A stretch of DNA of 64,000 nucleotides from Chrysomallon squamiferum (taxonomy: Eukaryota; Mollusca; Gastropoda; Neomphalida; Peltospiridae): contig CM022672.1 in assembly GCA_012295275.1 (NCBI GenBank), positions 27,334,430-27,398,429 of the forward strand. The letters run 5' to 3'. This document shows positions 33,161-45,479 of the stretch, one piece after another (the first letter of the stretch is position 1; each line of letters begins with the position of its first letter). The notes under the pieces are model-generated. The model made no database searches. It worked only from the letters and a program-made list of their open reading frames with translations, and was not told the DNA's origin. The position numbers were made by a program, and so were the translations under genes.

Positions 33161-33505
33161 AAGACAATGCATAGTATAATTGAATATTCATTGATAAAGA
33201 AATTTCACTAAATCTTCCTGAGGGTGAAACCAGCATTACTCTTTTTAATCTTAAATATATATCACCTGCTGACACTGACGTCACTAAAGTCGAGATAAGG
33301 AACCGCCCTGCAAAAGCTACTTCACCTCTACGTTGCCGTGCGGGTCTGTGTGGCAAAGGCCAACAAGTGGTGACGTTTGATTAAAATCACTTCCAAGAAT
33401 GTGAGAAATTTTCACTGTGAGAAAAACTGGAAACGCTGTAACATCACATCTTCTCCGTGTATTATGTAACTCGTGTGTTTATTTTTGTCAGCAAATCTGA
33501 GCCGG
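33160..33505. other. Unique intergenic DNA
   Basis: Balanced composition with a palindromic CRE site TGACGTCA at 33276-33283. No coding signal. Confidence 0.4.
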
Positions 33506-33508
33506 AAA

Positions 33509-33640
33509 GGGGTCTATAGTTCAATGGCAGCTTGCTGATTTGGCACATGAGCGGTCGCAGGCTCGAACCGCCACAGTGCTACCATTGCTACCGTTTCCAG
33601 ATAATGGATTATCAAAATCCACGATTTGCGATTTTCCTGT
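33509..33640 (+). repeat. tRNA-derived SINE-like sequence
   Basis: GGTCTATAGTTCAATGG resembles an A-box region and GCAGGCTCGAACCGCC about 45 bases later a B box (GG-TCGAACC). The acceptor ends do not pair, so this is a SINE relic and not a tRNA gene. Confidence 0.5.
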
Positions 33641-33837
33641 TTACAGGAAGATACATATAATCCGTAACTGTAGCCCAAGCAATCTCTTGCTAGTACTGAT
33701 TATATGTATCTTTTTTCTATGTCACGTGATCAGGTCACGCGCATGTTGTTCAGAATATCCTTGTGGGTGCTTTCTCTGATGACTGTCTTGGTTCAGTTAC
33801 ATTAAGTTAGATGTTAAACATATTGCATCGCTATTCA

Positions 33838-33872
<35 letters not shown>
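33838..33872. repeat. (AAT)n microsatellite
   Basis: Short trinucleotide repeat followed by a purine-rich stretch to 33912. Confidence 0.9.
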
Positions 33873-33873
<1 letters not shown>

Positions 33874-34059
33874 GAAAAGAAGAAGAAGGAAAAAAAAGTA
33901 AGAAAGAAAGAAATAATACATACTAGATTAAGATAAAAACTGTTTTGTGTTAGACTCCTCGACAAAGACATACACGCACATACCCACACATACGTACACA
34001 TGCAAACTTAAGACATATATTATTGTACAGACGCTATATACATGTACACGTATCCACAG

Positions 34060-34063
<4 letters not shown>

Positions 34064-34100
<37 letters not shown>
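34064..34100. repeat. (AC)n microsatellite
   Basis: Perfect AC repeat. An A-tract of about 30 follows at 34245-34274. Confidence 0.93.
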
Positions 34101-34104
<4 letters not shown>

Positions 34105-34698
34105 ACCATATATATGAAAACAAACGCAAATAAACTTTAATAATTAAAATGAAATACTGCCTTAAATTTTGAAGAAAAAAAAGAAGAAGAACATGACCGC
34201 CGACTTCTTTCAGCGTGTATGTCTGTATTTTAGCACGACTGTGTCAAAAAAAAAAAAAAAAAAAAAAAAAAAAAGCCACAAATGTCTTACAGCATATCGT
34301 ATTTGGCCTCGGGTTAATCTTGTGTGTTTGACACGGGTGACACTTAGAGTCTGCGTTTGACAAGTTTGTCTCGATTTGTGCACATGTGATGTGACCACTG
34401 CTACGGAGACTTTGAGATAAACTGCCTGCCTCGACACCGGCTTATCGTGTTGAGTCAAACTTGTGACTCGCAGATAACGTACACTTTCAAACATGTGTTC
34501 AGTTTGGTCTCAGTTAGATACAGGGTTTGAATTTTTCAAATATCTTCCCATAAAAATGAACAATCTCTTCTATTTTTTTTCTTTTTTTTCTTTTTTTCTT
34601 TTTCTGTTAAGATGTAGATACAAGCGGGTTTCATTGCAAAATTTAAAAATTTGAAACCATCTCAAGCATAACATTACTCACGAAAGAAATAAAGATGT

Positions 34699-34701
<3 letters not shown>

Positions 34702-34793
<92 letters not shown>
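34702..34793. repeat. (CT)n microsatellite, about 92 bp
   Basis: Perfect CT repeat. Confidence 0.96.
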
Positions 34794-34797
<4 letters not shown>

Positions 34798-34799
34798 AT

Positions 34800-35300
34800 C
34801 TCTTTTTGTCTAGGCTATAATTTAAACTCATTCCCTCATTTATAGAACAATTTTCGTATTTTTTGTCTACATATAATAACAGTCTTCTCAGCCAATTTGA
34901 AAAAAAATAGAATTCTGTATTTGTTTTTAAAAAACATTTTTTTTTTATGTTGTAAAAACAACGAATTATGAATGAACTGCCTGAAAGATATGGATGTATG
35001 TTTATTATAACTCTAAAACTCTGAAATTAATAAAAAGAGCTTCTAAAGATCTCACTTTACCCAAGATATATAAGCATTTCGATATCTTTTAACATGCTCT
35101 GAACTCAGGTTAGATAAAAGTGTAATGATAAAACAGAGTGATATTCAAAACACATGTATATCTATTACTTTATTTATATAATTCGAAATGAAAAAACAAC
35201 AACAAACGAAACACCTTTATATATAGCGCATGAAACTTTTAATAATTCACGACTCTGTGTATTTTGTGTAGTTTGTTCTTCACTTCTAAACGCAAAACAG
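34800..35300. other. AT-rich intergenic DNA
   Basis: No gene, repeat family or regulatory motif recognised. Confidence 0.5.
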
Positions 35301-35307
35301 ATTTTAC

Positions 35308-35480
35308 GGCTGTTGATCAGTTGCCAAGTATTCGCCTGATGTGTGATGGGACACGTGTTCAGTTCCTGGTTTGTATAAATTTTACATATTATTCTGTGCT
35401 GTACAGAAGGTTGTAGTATGTGCTATCCTACCCCGGGGATTCAGAAAAAAGTATCCTTGCTGCTTATAACCCGCAGTAGC
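35308..35480 (+). repeat. tRNA-derived SINE-like sequence
   Basis: GATCAGTTGCCAAGTATTCG, then CCTGATGTGTGATGGGACAC and GTGTTCAGTTCCTGG follow the order of a tRNA A box, anticodon arm and decayed B box. The body after it shares the layout of the element at 24945. Degenerate, with no functional tRNA. Confidence 0.45.
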
Positions 35481-35489
35481 ATCGTACGA

Positions 35490-36180
35490 TTTTTTTCTGT
35501 GAGATTATCATTTAGAGAAAGTAATTAATTATGACTGACAATATAAGCGATAATAATTAACATTCATTGCAGATTTGATAAACAACTGTTAATTAATTGG
35601 TTGGTTGCATTATTCATAATTAATTTGTTTGCGTTTTTTTTTTTTTTTCATCTAAATTATTCAAAAAGGTTAACTTCGTCATTAGCCTTCTAATCTGTTC
35701 TTAAATCGTATTTGAAAATTGTTCCTGGCAACTACTGAATTTTTGTAACGCCCGAGTTAGGTCGAAACACTTCACTCACGATACAAATTTCTTTTTTTAT
35801 AAAATATTAATTTTTATTGACGTAACCGTTCGCTGTTGGTGTTTGTTTCGGTTTTTGCCGTCGCTTTGATTGATCAAATATTTATTCACATTTCTCCGTG
35901 TTTACAATTATAACTGGCGGTCATTTTTGTCATGGGAACTGATGAAGGCAAGAGTTTCAGCGTCCTATGAAATGCTATCTTCAAACACCACGATAAAACT
36001 AACAACTCCTTCTACCAAGTTCACACGAGAAATAGGAAGTAGGGGAGTTGGAGAGAAACGGGTCATCAAAAATGTATCAGAAAAAGAAGAAGAAATTAAA
36101 AATTGAAAAATGTACTCATGTCGATTTTGGTATCATTGTATTATATAAGTAATTGTTTTTCAGATGTAAATAAATTATAT
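35490..36180. other. Intergenic DNA
   Basis: AT-rich, with a T-tract at about 35635-35649. Short open frames only. Confidence 0.45.
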
Positions 36181-36191
36181 GGAAATTAATG

Positions 36192-36198
36192 GTAAGTT

Positions 36199-36229
<31 letters not shown>

Positions 36230-36285
36230 TTTGTTTGTTTATATATTTATATATTTAATTTAACTTCTATTACTATTATAACTGT

Positions 36286-36316
<31 letters not shown>

Positions 36317-36538
36317 GCTGTTGCTGCTGCTGCTACAACAACTACTACTAATAATACAGCTACTGTTACTTCCACCATTCCTTTTGATGCTTTCGTCATA
36401 ATTTTTTTCTCTTTCTTTCTTTTTTCTTTTTCCTTTTCCTTTTTATTTAAACATTTATTATTATTATTATTTTTATTATTATTATTATTATTATTATCAT
36501 AAAATTATAAAGAATAAAGGATAAGAGTTTAACAAAGA

Positions 36539-36592
<54 letters not shown>
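36192..36592. repeat. Cluster of (TTTA)n, (ACT)n, (ATT)n and (AAT)n repeats
   Basis: TTTA units at 36198-36232, ACT/GCT triplets at about 36285-36370, ATT at about 36459-36498 and AAT at about 36541-36592. The ATT and AAT blocks are reverse complements about 40 bp apart. Confidence 0.88.
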
Positions 36593-36593
<1 letters not shown>

Positions 36594-36679
36594 TATGTGT
36601 GTGTGTGTGCATATGTTGTGCATGTGTATGTGTGTGTGTGTCTGTCTGTCTGTACATACATACATACATTAAAATATAT

Positions 36680-37312
36680 CTGTCGAATGTCACAAGATGT
36701 TAATTTTGACTGGTATTTCAGTTTTCTGGATTTATATTAAATATAAAATACGTATCTTTGAAAAATCTTTCAAACAGTACATAGTTATATACGTATGTAT
36801 GTATGTATATTGTATATTGTATTATAAATAAAAATGAAGATTTTGGAAATTATATTCTAATCAGTTATCACGGCTACTAGAACAAATAGTAAAATAAAAT
36901 AAAAATAAATCTGAATGTAATAATACAAATACGGTTCTCTTACCTCGTTGGTTCAGCTCAGTACAACATTCACCATTCACTAAGTTGTTGCTAATTTTCA
37001 GTGCCGAATTAATATGTCAAAACAAGTTTGTTTGCTTTTTTATGATTCTACTTAGAACGAAGTGAGTAGTTTCCGTGTCTCAGTAATTATGTTTGTTATT
37101 AGCGAAATCTGAATTAAAAAAGGATATTTGACTTAGCAAAATTTCGTATTTTGGATGGGTGAAGGCGTAAGTATTATTTCTGCTTATGTGAAAAATAAAT
37201 TAATAAATAAATAATGTTCTTTATTTTTTATAATTGTGAAGGATAATTCATTATAATAGTATTTTCTTATTTTCCTTTTTATATAAAATATCTGTATTTT
37301 TTTAGGCATTAA

Positions 37313-37348
<36 letters not shown>

Positions 37349-37580
37349 TAATAAATAAATAAATATATTCTAAAATGGGCATTAAAAAGATACATTACAA
37401 CAGAAAAAACTAATACAAAATTTTAATATTAAAATTAATGGAGAACTGTTTTATTTATTTATTTTTTTTTTTTCTAAATAAACAACTGTATAATTCATGA
37501 ATTTAAAATACATATGATACATAAATGTACTTTTATTTATAATACATGACTACGCTGTTGTAACTGTTATCGATTTTTCT
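36680..37580. other. AT-rich intergenic DNA
   Basis: Contains an (AAT)n tract at about 37311-37348 and a T-tract near 37460. No gene. Confidence 0.5.
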
Positions 37581-37586
37581 ATTGTT

Positions 37587-37594
37587 ATTATTAC

Positions 37595-37651
<57 letters not shown>

Positions 37652-37710
37652 CATTGTTTATTTATTTAATTAATTTATTTATTCATTTATTCATTCATTC
37701 ATTCATTCAC
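37587..37710. repeat. (ATT)n then (ATTC)n microsatellite
   Basis: About 65 bp of ATT followed by ATTT/ATTC tetranucleotides to about 37708. Confidence 0.9.
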
Positions 37711-38244
37711 TCTTGATAAACTGCTTTAATCAGATACAGTTTCAAACATCTCTCCTACAAAAGCACACCTTTTATTGCCGTCTTGGCGTCCATGGAAGTT
37801 TATCATCTTTACAGACATATTTCCAGCTTGGTGTTTTTATAGGAACATGACTGCAGCACGACACGTTTCACACGGGCTCACTCTGAAACATTTCTCTTTG
37901 GTCCTCCTGTCACTTACGGCACCGTCATGTCGAGACATTGTCGACAAACCGCAAAATATCTTTGTTATCTTTAGCTGATTGATTTTCTCCTTATTTATTT
38001 ATTCTCACCCCCGAAAGAAAAAAAAAAGAAAAAAATAAATAAATAAAATAATAATCGCATAACCTGCATGATATGATATATATATATATAAAATATAAAA
38101 ACAAAAACAAAAATGTTAGAAAGTATAAATAGGACATTTTAAGAAAAAGAAAAAAGAAGGAATGTCTGGTTAACACGCGGAATGAAGAGTTCAGCAAGAT
38201 TTGTTATGTGTTAAGAAGAAGTTTTGGCGATTATAGTATATGTA

Positions 38245-38432
38245 TGTAGTAGTAGTGGTAGTAGTAATAGTGGTAGCAGCAGCATCAGTAATTGTAGTTA
38301 TACTAATAGTAATAGTAATAGCAGTAATAATAATAGTAGTAATAATAGCAGTAGTATTAATACTAGTTGTAGCAGTAGTAATAGAGGTAATAATAATAGT
38401 AGTGGTAGCAACAGCAGCTGCATTATTGTAGA
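38245..38432. repeat. Imperfect (AGT/AAT/AGC)n trinucleotide array
   Basis: About 190 bp of triplets in phase with each other. This explains two long overlapping frames (Ser/Asn-rich and Val/Ile-rich) that are not proteins. Confidence 0.85.
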
Positions 38433-38439
38433 ATTTAAT

Positions 38440-39180
38440 TAATTATTTTTTATATTTATTTATTTTTGTTTTGTTTTTTGTTGTTGTTTTTTTTTCATTT
38501 ATTCATTTATTTAGTCACATCTGTTTATTTACTATGTATTCATATTTATTTATTTCCTTCGTGTCAATGTTGAATATAGAATTTAAACAGCATCGCCTTT
38601 TTATTATCACTGTCATGTCTGCGCTAGTCAAATCTTACATCATTTACGTATGCAGCTATTTCAGAAAACAACAAACAAACAAAAAATCCAGTTAGGTGGT
38701 GATTTATTCATAAACTGTATAATATTATTATATTATCTGATAAAGACCTTTTCAAATATTAAAATATATTTATACTCTGTGACATGCGTGTCAAACGACT
38801 TACCATAATAAACAGACGGGTAGGTAGTCAGTATGTGACTGTATGCGGTATTTGTCTGGGTAAATAAAATAAACAAAACTGTAAGCATACCGCTGACACA
38901 CAGAGTCTGTCTGTAATAGATCTTTGAAATTTACCGATAACATTCAAAACGATGTATAAATAGATTTAAAATTGAAAGTGTCATTTTTATAATATCTGTA
39001 ATTAATAGATTTCTTTTGCTATTTTATTTTCTTGCGTGTATTCAAATTTTAATTCACCTTTTGTATATAAGTGCTGAAAAGGAAAGAGTATAAATATACT
39101 GAGATATAAAAAAAATGTATATATAATGAAAACTAAATAATGAGAATAGAAAAGTTAGAAAAAGAAAATAACTAGACTGT
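38440..39180. other. AT-rich intergenic DNA
   Basis: No gene seen. Confidence 0.5.
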
Positions 39181-39184
39181 AAAA

Positions 39185-39695
39185 TATAGCAAAACAAAAT
39201 AATGAGAGAAAAAGAGAAAAGGAAGCAAAAATAACAAGAGAAAAAAGAAAGAAGAAAAATGAGAGTAAGAAAGAAGAAATGAAAGAAAGAATATAGATGA
39301 GAACAAATGAAAAAGAAGATTAGAAAAAAGTAATGAACAAATAAACAACAGAAAGAAGAAACAGGAACGAACAAATGAAACCATGAAAGAAAAAGACATT
39401 AACGAACGAAAGAAAAATCGACAGGAAAGAACAATCAACGAACGAAAGAAAAAAAGACTGAAACGAAAGAAAGAAAGAAGACAGGGCTGAACGAACGAAA
39501 GAAATAACACTGGAACAAACGAAAGAAAGAAAGAAGACAGGAAGTACGGGAACGTAGGAAAGAAAGAAGAAGGGAACGAACGAAAGAAAGAAGAAGGGAA
39601 CAAACGAAAGAAAGAAGACAGGAACGAACGAAATAAGATCGGAATGAAGGAAGGAAAGAAGGAAACAACCTGTTGCACAGGGCAGTGAGGAGAAC
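39185..39695. repeat. Polypurine minisatellite (GAAC-GAAC-GAAAGAAAGAAG type)
   Basis: About 500 bp with nearly all purines on the plus strand. In 39375-39660 a unit of about 20-30 bp (AACGAACGAAAGAAAGAAGA with variants, often followed by CAGG) recurs about ten times. The long Phe/Ser-rich frames on the opposite strand are products of this repeat. Confidence 0.8.
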
Positions 39696-39699
39696 ACGG

Positions 39700-40420
39700 T
39701 GAACTAATCTTCGTGTGAAGCAATGCCAAAGGTCAGACAGTTCTTGAGAAAAAACTCGCTCTGCTCGGCAAAGAATCTGATGGAATCTTGTTTTAGTTTA
39801 GATTACTGGGAACAAAGCACTAATACATAACAGTTTAGTCGTGTTTAATGTTGTTGTGAGGCAGAAAAGAGCGACACTTTCATTGTGGATTGTTCCTAAT
39901 CGAGTATCGCGTTTTGATAAGATGAAAAAAAAATAAAAAATGTTTGACTGCAGTCGCGGCATTTAGCTCACTGTATGTAGTTGTTTCTTTTATTTCTCAT
40001 CAAAAGGGAGTGAAGAAAAAAAAAACTGACTCGTATGTTGTCTGACAACCACACCCCAGCATATAAAGATATGGATCAGTCGGGTCGCCAATTTATTTCT
40101 AATTTAGAAAAATTCGGATCACTGACGGCAGAACAGTTTGAGTAAACTAAAAGAATGTCTTGTTTACGAAGTAAAAAATAAAAGAAGAAATAAATGAAAT
40201 AAAATTTTTAAAAAGAGAAGAAAAAATAAAGAAGGCTGGTGTGAATGGAGGAGTTTAGAACAAGTAAACAGTGAGATGGATGTATGAAACAGACAGACAT
40301 GAAAGGAAGGATGGATGGATGGATGGATGAACAGATGAATGAATTCATGGTCGAAAAAACTATCTGAAATGTGGATGGATAAAGACATTTAAAGATATAT
40401 ACCATTATACATGTTCAAAA
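39700..40420. other. Intergenic DNA with (GGAT)n patch
   Basis: Mostly unique AT-rich DNA. A GGATGGATGG-type repeat lies at about 40309-40330. Confidence 0.5.
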
Positions 40421-40425
40421 ATATT

Positions 40426-40450
40426 TGTGTGTGTGTGTGTGTGTGTGTGT

Positions 40451-40480
<30 letters not shown>
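40426..40480. repeat. (GT)n microsatellite
   Basis: GT repeat with one TGTTG interruption. An A-tract lies at 40613-40633. Confidence 0.93.
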
Positions 40481-40482
<2 letters not shown>

Positions 40483-40639
40483 CCGGCTCTACGTTTCATG
40501 TATTTCCCATCATGCTCTAATATATATTTTGGTTATTGATTTATCATCTGATTCAAATAATTATTTGTTTGTTTGTTTGTATTTATTTTCTTTTTTGTTT
40601 TTTTCACACGAGAAAAAAAAAAAAAAAAAAAAAGTATCG

Positions 40640-40840
40640 TCCAGTCTGACCGGAACAGATTAATTTCACGTTATCGAGAACAAGTGGCCTATCCGTAACT
40701 GATCTCCATGGCGACATGCAGCGGTTGTCTAGGCAACCTTGACCAACAGTTAGCGACGTGTCACACTACATCAGCGACAGATGAAGAACTCGCCTGGGAG
40801 AAATGTTAAATGTTCGAAATGGTAACATTATATCTGTTTT
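40640..40840. other. Short balanced-composition island
   Basis: Unique sequence with several CpGs between repeats. No coding signal seen. Confidence 0.35.
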
Positions 40841-40844
40841 ACAC

Positions 40845-41640
40845 GTGCACATAATTTTATTAACTTAACAGACAGCTCAAAAGTTAGATATGTATATCAG
40901 TATTATTTAGAACTAATCTTTTATCTGAAATAATAAGTAAATTGTTTTTGTTTTTTTACACGGAACATTGTTAACGTTACACATATATCACAGTTTTAGA
41001 GGTATAAATGTCTGTATGCATAAACATGTATGTGAGTAAAATTTAGAATTAATCTTTTATCTCATATATTAGATATTACACATGTCATTATTTATTTATT
41101 TATTTTATTTTATTTCATTTTTTTTTTTTATTTTTTTACGCATAATTTTATTACCTTAACAGAGTTTTAGAAGTATAAATCTACATAAATATGAGTAATC
41201 ATAAGAAATAATCTTTTATCTGAAATAATAAATATTACACGTGACATTAATATAAGACATAATTTTACTAACGTAACAGATGTAACAGATATATATATAT
41301 ATATATGTTTGAGAAATAATTAGAATTAATCTTTTATCTGAAATAATAAATATTACCCATGATATTAATTATTATTATTATAAGATATAATTTTACTAAA
41401 TTTATTGTTTTAGAAATATAAATGTCTGTAATGGGTACATATGTGTATCAGTTACAATCGGAAATAATCTTTTATCTGAAATAAAAAGTACTATACTTGA
41501 CATTAATTATATTTTACACATGATTTTTATTATTAAATAAAAAGATATAACGTGGTTTTAGAAGTATAAATGTCTCTATACATAACTCTGTATATTTAGA
41601 ATTAATATTTTATCTGGAATAATAATTACTGTGCTTTATA
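40845..41640. repeat. Degenerate tandem repeat, period about 135 bp, six copies
   Basis: The motif AATCTTTTATCTGAAATAAT recurs (with changes) at about 40915, 41050, 41209, 41328, 41465 and 41603. Copies also share TTTTAGAAGTATAAATGTCT and CATAATTTTATTAACTTAAC. Spacing is 117-159 bp. Confidence 0.8.
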
Positions 41641-42129
41641 ATATTCTCTGTTATAATATTCGTTGTACACATTATATTTTAAAACTGTTTGACAGGGTTA
41701 AATATCTGGACATGAACACATTTATATATAAGTATTATAAACAATTAATCATTTTATTATTATTATTATTATTTTTTATTTTGTTTACGTTTCTGAGAGA
41801 GACAGTTTCTACGTCAGTGTTCGAATAGTCATTTATTTCTACTTATCTCACCGTCACACTACTAAGAAGGATTTCCCAAAATAAATAAAAATATTTTTTG
41901 AAAATTACAAAAAAGAAAGAAAGAAAGAAAGAAAGAAAGAAAAAAGAGACTACAAAGAAGAAGACGAGAAAAACACGTGACAAACATGTTTTTACATTTA
42001 AAACTGTGTTTATAGTCCTACTCACATAGTCATAATTATGGTGAGAAGAAGGAATACATGTTTAAAGGTTGAAAACCTATTTTAACGGAATATTTGAATT
42101 TATTGTTCTTATTGTTATCGTTATCGTTA

Positions 42130-42153
42130 TCAATATTATTATTATTATTATTA

Positions 42154-42230
<77 letters not shown>

Positions 42231-42232
42231 TT
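42130..42232. repeat. (ATT)n and (ATTT)n microsatellite
   Basis: ATT units pass directly into ATTT units. A (GAAA)n tract lies earlier at about 41911-41945. Confidence 0.92.
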
Positions 42233-42239
42233 ACTACTG

Positions 42240-44490
42240 GAATTGAAAGATTTTCTGCTGTTCATTTAAAACCACCTCACTTTAATGAATGATGAATGAA
42301 TAAATCATTTATCTATGACTGTAATCTACAGGTTAATCATTTTTTTCTTTCATTTTACCTGTTTTCTTCTCTCTGAATATTCTACACAAAGTTTTAAATT
42401 AAAAAAAGTGTTTTCTATTTTTAAAAAAGAGCAGTAGTTTAATTATAAAATACCAGAATAGTGGTGCGAAATATAATATCTTTATTCTGTCGGACACTGA
42501 AGTCACTTTGTGAAAATTAATTTTAGAAATCCATTGTTTGTTTCTTTGTCGTTCACTAAAATGTATTTATCTTAAAGGTAATGTGATTAAAAAGCTGTAA
42601 AATCAAAAATATAGATTTAATAACAACAACAAAATATTAACCATCACACATCATACACAGATTCATTTATCTTAAAATGTATTATAAAGTGAATTACAAA
42701 AATTAATTTATTGTAACTGGAATAACAAACGTTGGTTAAAATGTATATACTAATCATCGTAAAGTATATATTAGTTTGTTTGTTTTTTTTTTTTTTCTCA
42801 GTGTAAAGGATCTTGACGTTTTGTCTAGCAGGTATTAATATTCCGCAGACGTCTCTTTTCTAACAAAAGCTCCTCCCACATTTACCACTTGATTACCACT
42901 TGATGGTTTCTCTGCAAACAGAATCGTCCACACGCTAAGTCGTTTCGTTGTACTGATGTTCTTTCCTTTTCCCTCTTTTCTTTTTTATTTTCATTTTCTT
43001 TTCTTTTTTAAATTATTATTATTGTTAATAATTTAAAAAGAGAAACAGATTATAAATAATACATAAATATTTCAAAAATTAAAAACGAATTATAAATTTG
43101 AATTTGATTAGTTGGCTTTTATCTGTTTTTTACGCTTTCGCGTACAGTACGAGAATGTCACCTGTCACTCACTGTGATTTGTACACGCCTCCCGCCCACA
43201 CTCTGGAAGTGGTAAAAGGTCTGTGTTGTGATGTCTGTGTAGAACAGATTATGTCCAACAGCAGACTGAGATGTAGTTCACTGCGACAGATTCTGATCGT
43301 CACATAGTGGTTTGTGGGATCAAATATCAACAACAGAATTTCAACTTTTTCTTGTTCCGGTCGCCATTACATTACTGATGTAGAAATCTAATGTGTATGA
43401 GGTGTGTGTCGTATGTCTGTGTATGTTTTTGGGATGTCTGTGTTTGCTTATCTGTTTATATGTGAATACGTTTACAAAACGTGTAATGATAAAGAAAAAA
43501 AAAAAAAAATCCAAAATCAAGCAACTACACCATATAAATATATAAATAAAGAAATCGACTGATAATTAATTCATTTATTTATTTACTATTGTATAAAATG
43601 TAATTTAAAAAATTGATAATGACGTTTATCAACTTTTTATACATATTTTCAAAAGCATACTGGTAAGCAATCCATGATTAATATGTTGTAAGCTACATGT
43701 CTATGGTATCATGAAGCCCCAAATAACATATTCAAAAGGAAAAAAAGTTACAGAAAGATAAAGAAATGCCCAGTAACTCTATCAGTAAAACCCGTGCGTT
43801 AAAATGAAGATGGTTTTAGATGAGTTTATTAAAAAAATATATCCGCTAACTTTTGCTAACTTTTGAAATCATTGGTTCTCCTGCTTGTTCAGCTCTTTAG
43901 CCCACGACAACACAGACACGAAAAAAACTCAGTGCAGGTTATAACGGGGTAGGGGGGAGAAGAAGCAGAAAAAGTAGCTCACTGGGTTGCGAAAAGATCA
44001 GACATGCACTCGCTCGTTCCATTAACAAGCAGACGACAAGCCCGACGTTGCGCATTCCGTGCGGCGATTGCGGCTGCACATGCATGCGTATTAATTTTGA
44101 CAGCTGGAGTATAATGACACATATTATAACACACATCCCTTTTCAACAAAATCGACCGTCCATGTGTGACAATAACGCAAAATTTGTGGCATATTCCATT
44201 TTTTTTAAAGGAGTGAGGGATGTTAAAAAGTTTAGAACATTGAGCATCAGATATCATCATGAGTATAACATTTTAGCTGGTGAATGAAATTCATTGCTGA
44301 ATAATGTAACTAGCATGATAAAGTATATTATTAAAATAATATAACTTGTTGATTGAGAGTTTAAATTAGGCTGAAACATAATTATTATTGTCACAGACTT
44401 AAATCAGCACATGAATATTAATCTTAATTCTGATCAGAATTAACGGTGACGATCATATTTGTTTAGTTTATGATATTTAACAACAACAAC
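42240..44490. other. Intergenic DNA with two balanced-composition islands
   Basis: Islands near 43100-43320 and 43870-44180 have more CpG and fewer homopolymers than their surroundings. The short ORFs in them match nothing I know. Confidence 0.4.
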
Positions 44491-44815
44491 AACAAGAAGA
44501 CGAAGAAGAAGAAGAATTCTCGAAATCGGCTTAACACACCGCAAAGTAGCATTGATACCGTTCCATCCGGTTTCTTTTTTTTTTTTTTTTTTTTTGAATG
44601 TTGCTTTGTTGTTGTTGTTGTTGTTATAATAGCTCGTATCTTTTTAAAATTTTCATTACATGTAACAAGTTTAATTGCTGCTATTTTTACTCCTGCTGTT
44701 TCCACTATAACAGATACTATTGCTGCTACTGATGCTACTGGTACTACTACTACTACTACTGCTGCTGCTGCTACTACTACCACTATTATTATTATTACAT
44801 CATATACTAGTATGA
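44491..44815 (+). repeat. Dispersed repeat, copy 1
   Basis: Starts in (AAG)n, then GAATTCTCGAAATCGGCTTA and CAAAGTAGCATTGATACCGT, a T-tract, TGTAACAAGTTTAATTGCTG and an (ACT/GCT)n tail ending at CTAGTATGA. It is nearly identical to 63291-63800 except for about 180 bp missing around the T-tract. Confidence 0.88.
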
Positions 44816-44875
44816 AAAGAAAAAAAACAGTTTGATATTACATTCACAACAATAATTATTCAAATGAAATAACAA

Positions 44876-44917
44876 TGACGTCACTGTTATTATTATTATA
44901 AAATACCAGTGACGTCA
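44876..44917. promoter_or_regulatory. Pair of palindromic CRE sites
   Basis: Perfect TGACGTCA at 44876-44883 and 44910-44917, 34 bp apart. They match the CREB/ATF consensus. No gene start is visible nearby. Confidence 0.4.
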
Positions 44918-45339
44918 TAAAACAATAACGATAATCACTGACATTCCACGATTATCAACTAACGCATTAAACAGAATACTGACCACAACGGATTTCACGT
45001 GTGAATATTTTTCGTGTCTCGCTATCACTCGACAATGAAACCAGGGTTTTGTTTGTTTCGAGTCAACACAATTACCTTGCACTGTATAACAATCGGCTTG
45101 TTTCTGTTTATCTGTTCATTACAGAGGTATCGCTAACTTTAAGCTCTGCAAACTGTGTTAATGAAACACTGGCAAGTTTTGTAAGTAAAACGGACCCCAG
45201 CAACTGATGTTTGGCTGTGAATTTTTCGGGTTGTAATTTGACAGAAAATAATAATAATAATAACTCAGTTGCATTAATTGTGCATAGATAAATCTAAAGA
45301 CATCGATAGATTTAATGTAATGTAATAAATAATGATATA

Positions 45340-45470
45340 TGATATGAAATGAAATGGTATGGTATGATATGATATGATATGATATGGCATGGCATGGCAT
45401 GGCATGGTATGGTATGGTATGGTATGGTATGGTATGGTATGGTATGGTATGGTATGGTATGGTATGGTAC
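45340..45470. repeat. Pentanucleotide satellite (GGTAT/GGCAT/GATAT)n
   Basis: About 26 five-base units arranged in blocks of GATAT, then GGCAT, then about 14 GGTAT units. Confidence 0.95.
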
Positions 45471-45479
45471 ATAAAAACA

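Noticed and set aside
33509-33585. Functional tRNA gene
   Set aside because: A- and B-box-like parts are present, but the acceptor stem does not pair and the anticodon arm is irregular, so a SINE relic is likelier.
38224-38442. Ser/Asn-rich protein
   Set aside because: It is a product of an AGT/AAT triplet array; the Val/Ile frame is equally open.
39054-39729. Phe/Ser-rich long ORFs on the minus strand
   Set aside because: They are read-through of a polypyrimidine minisatellite that is open in several frames at once.
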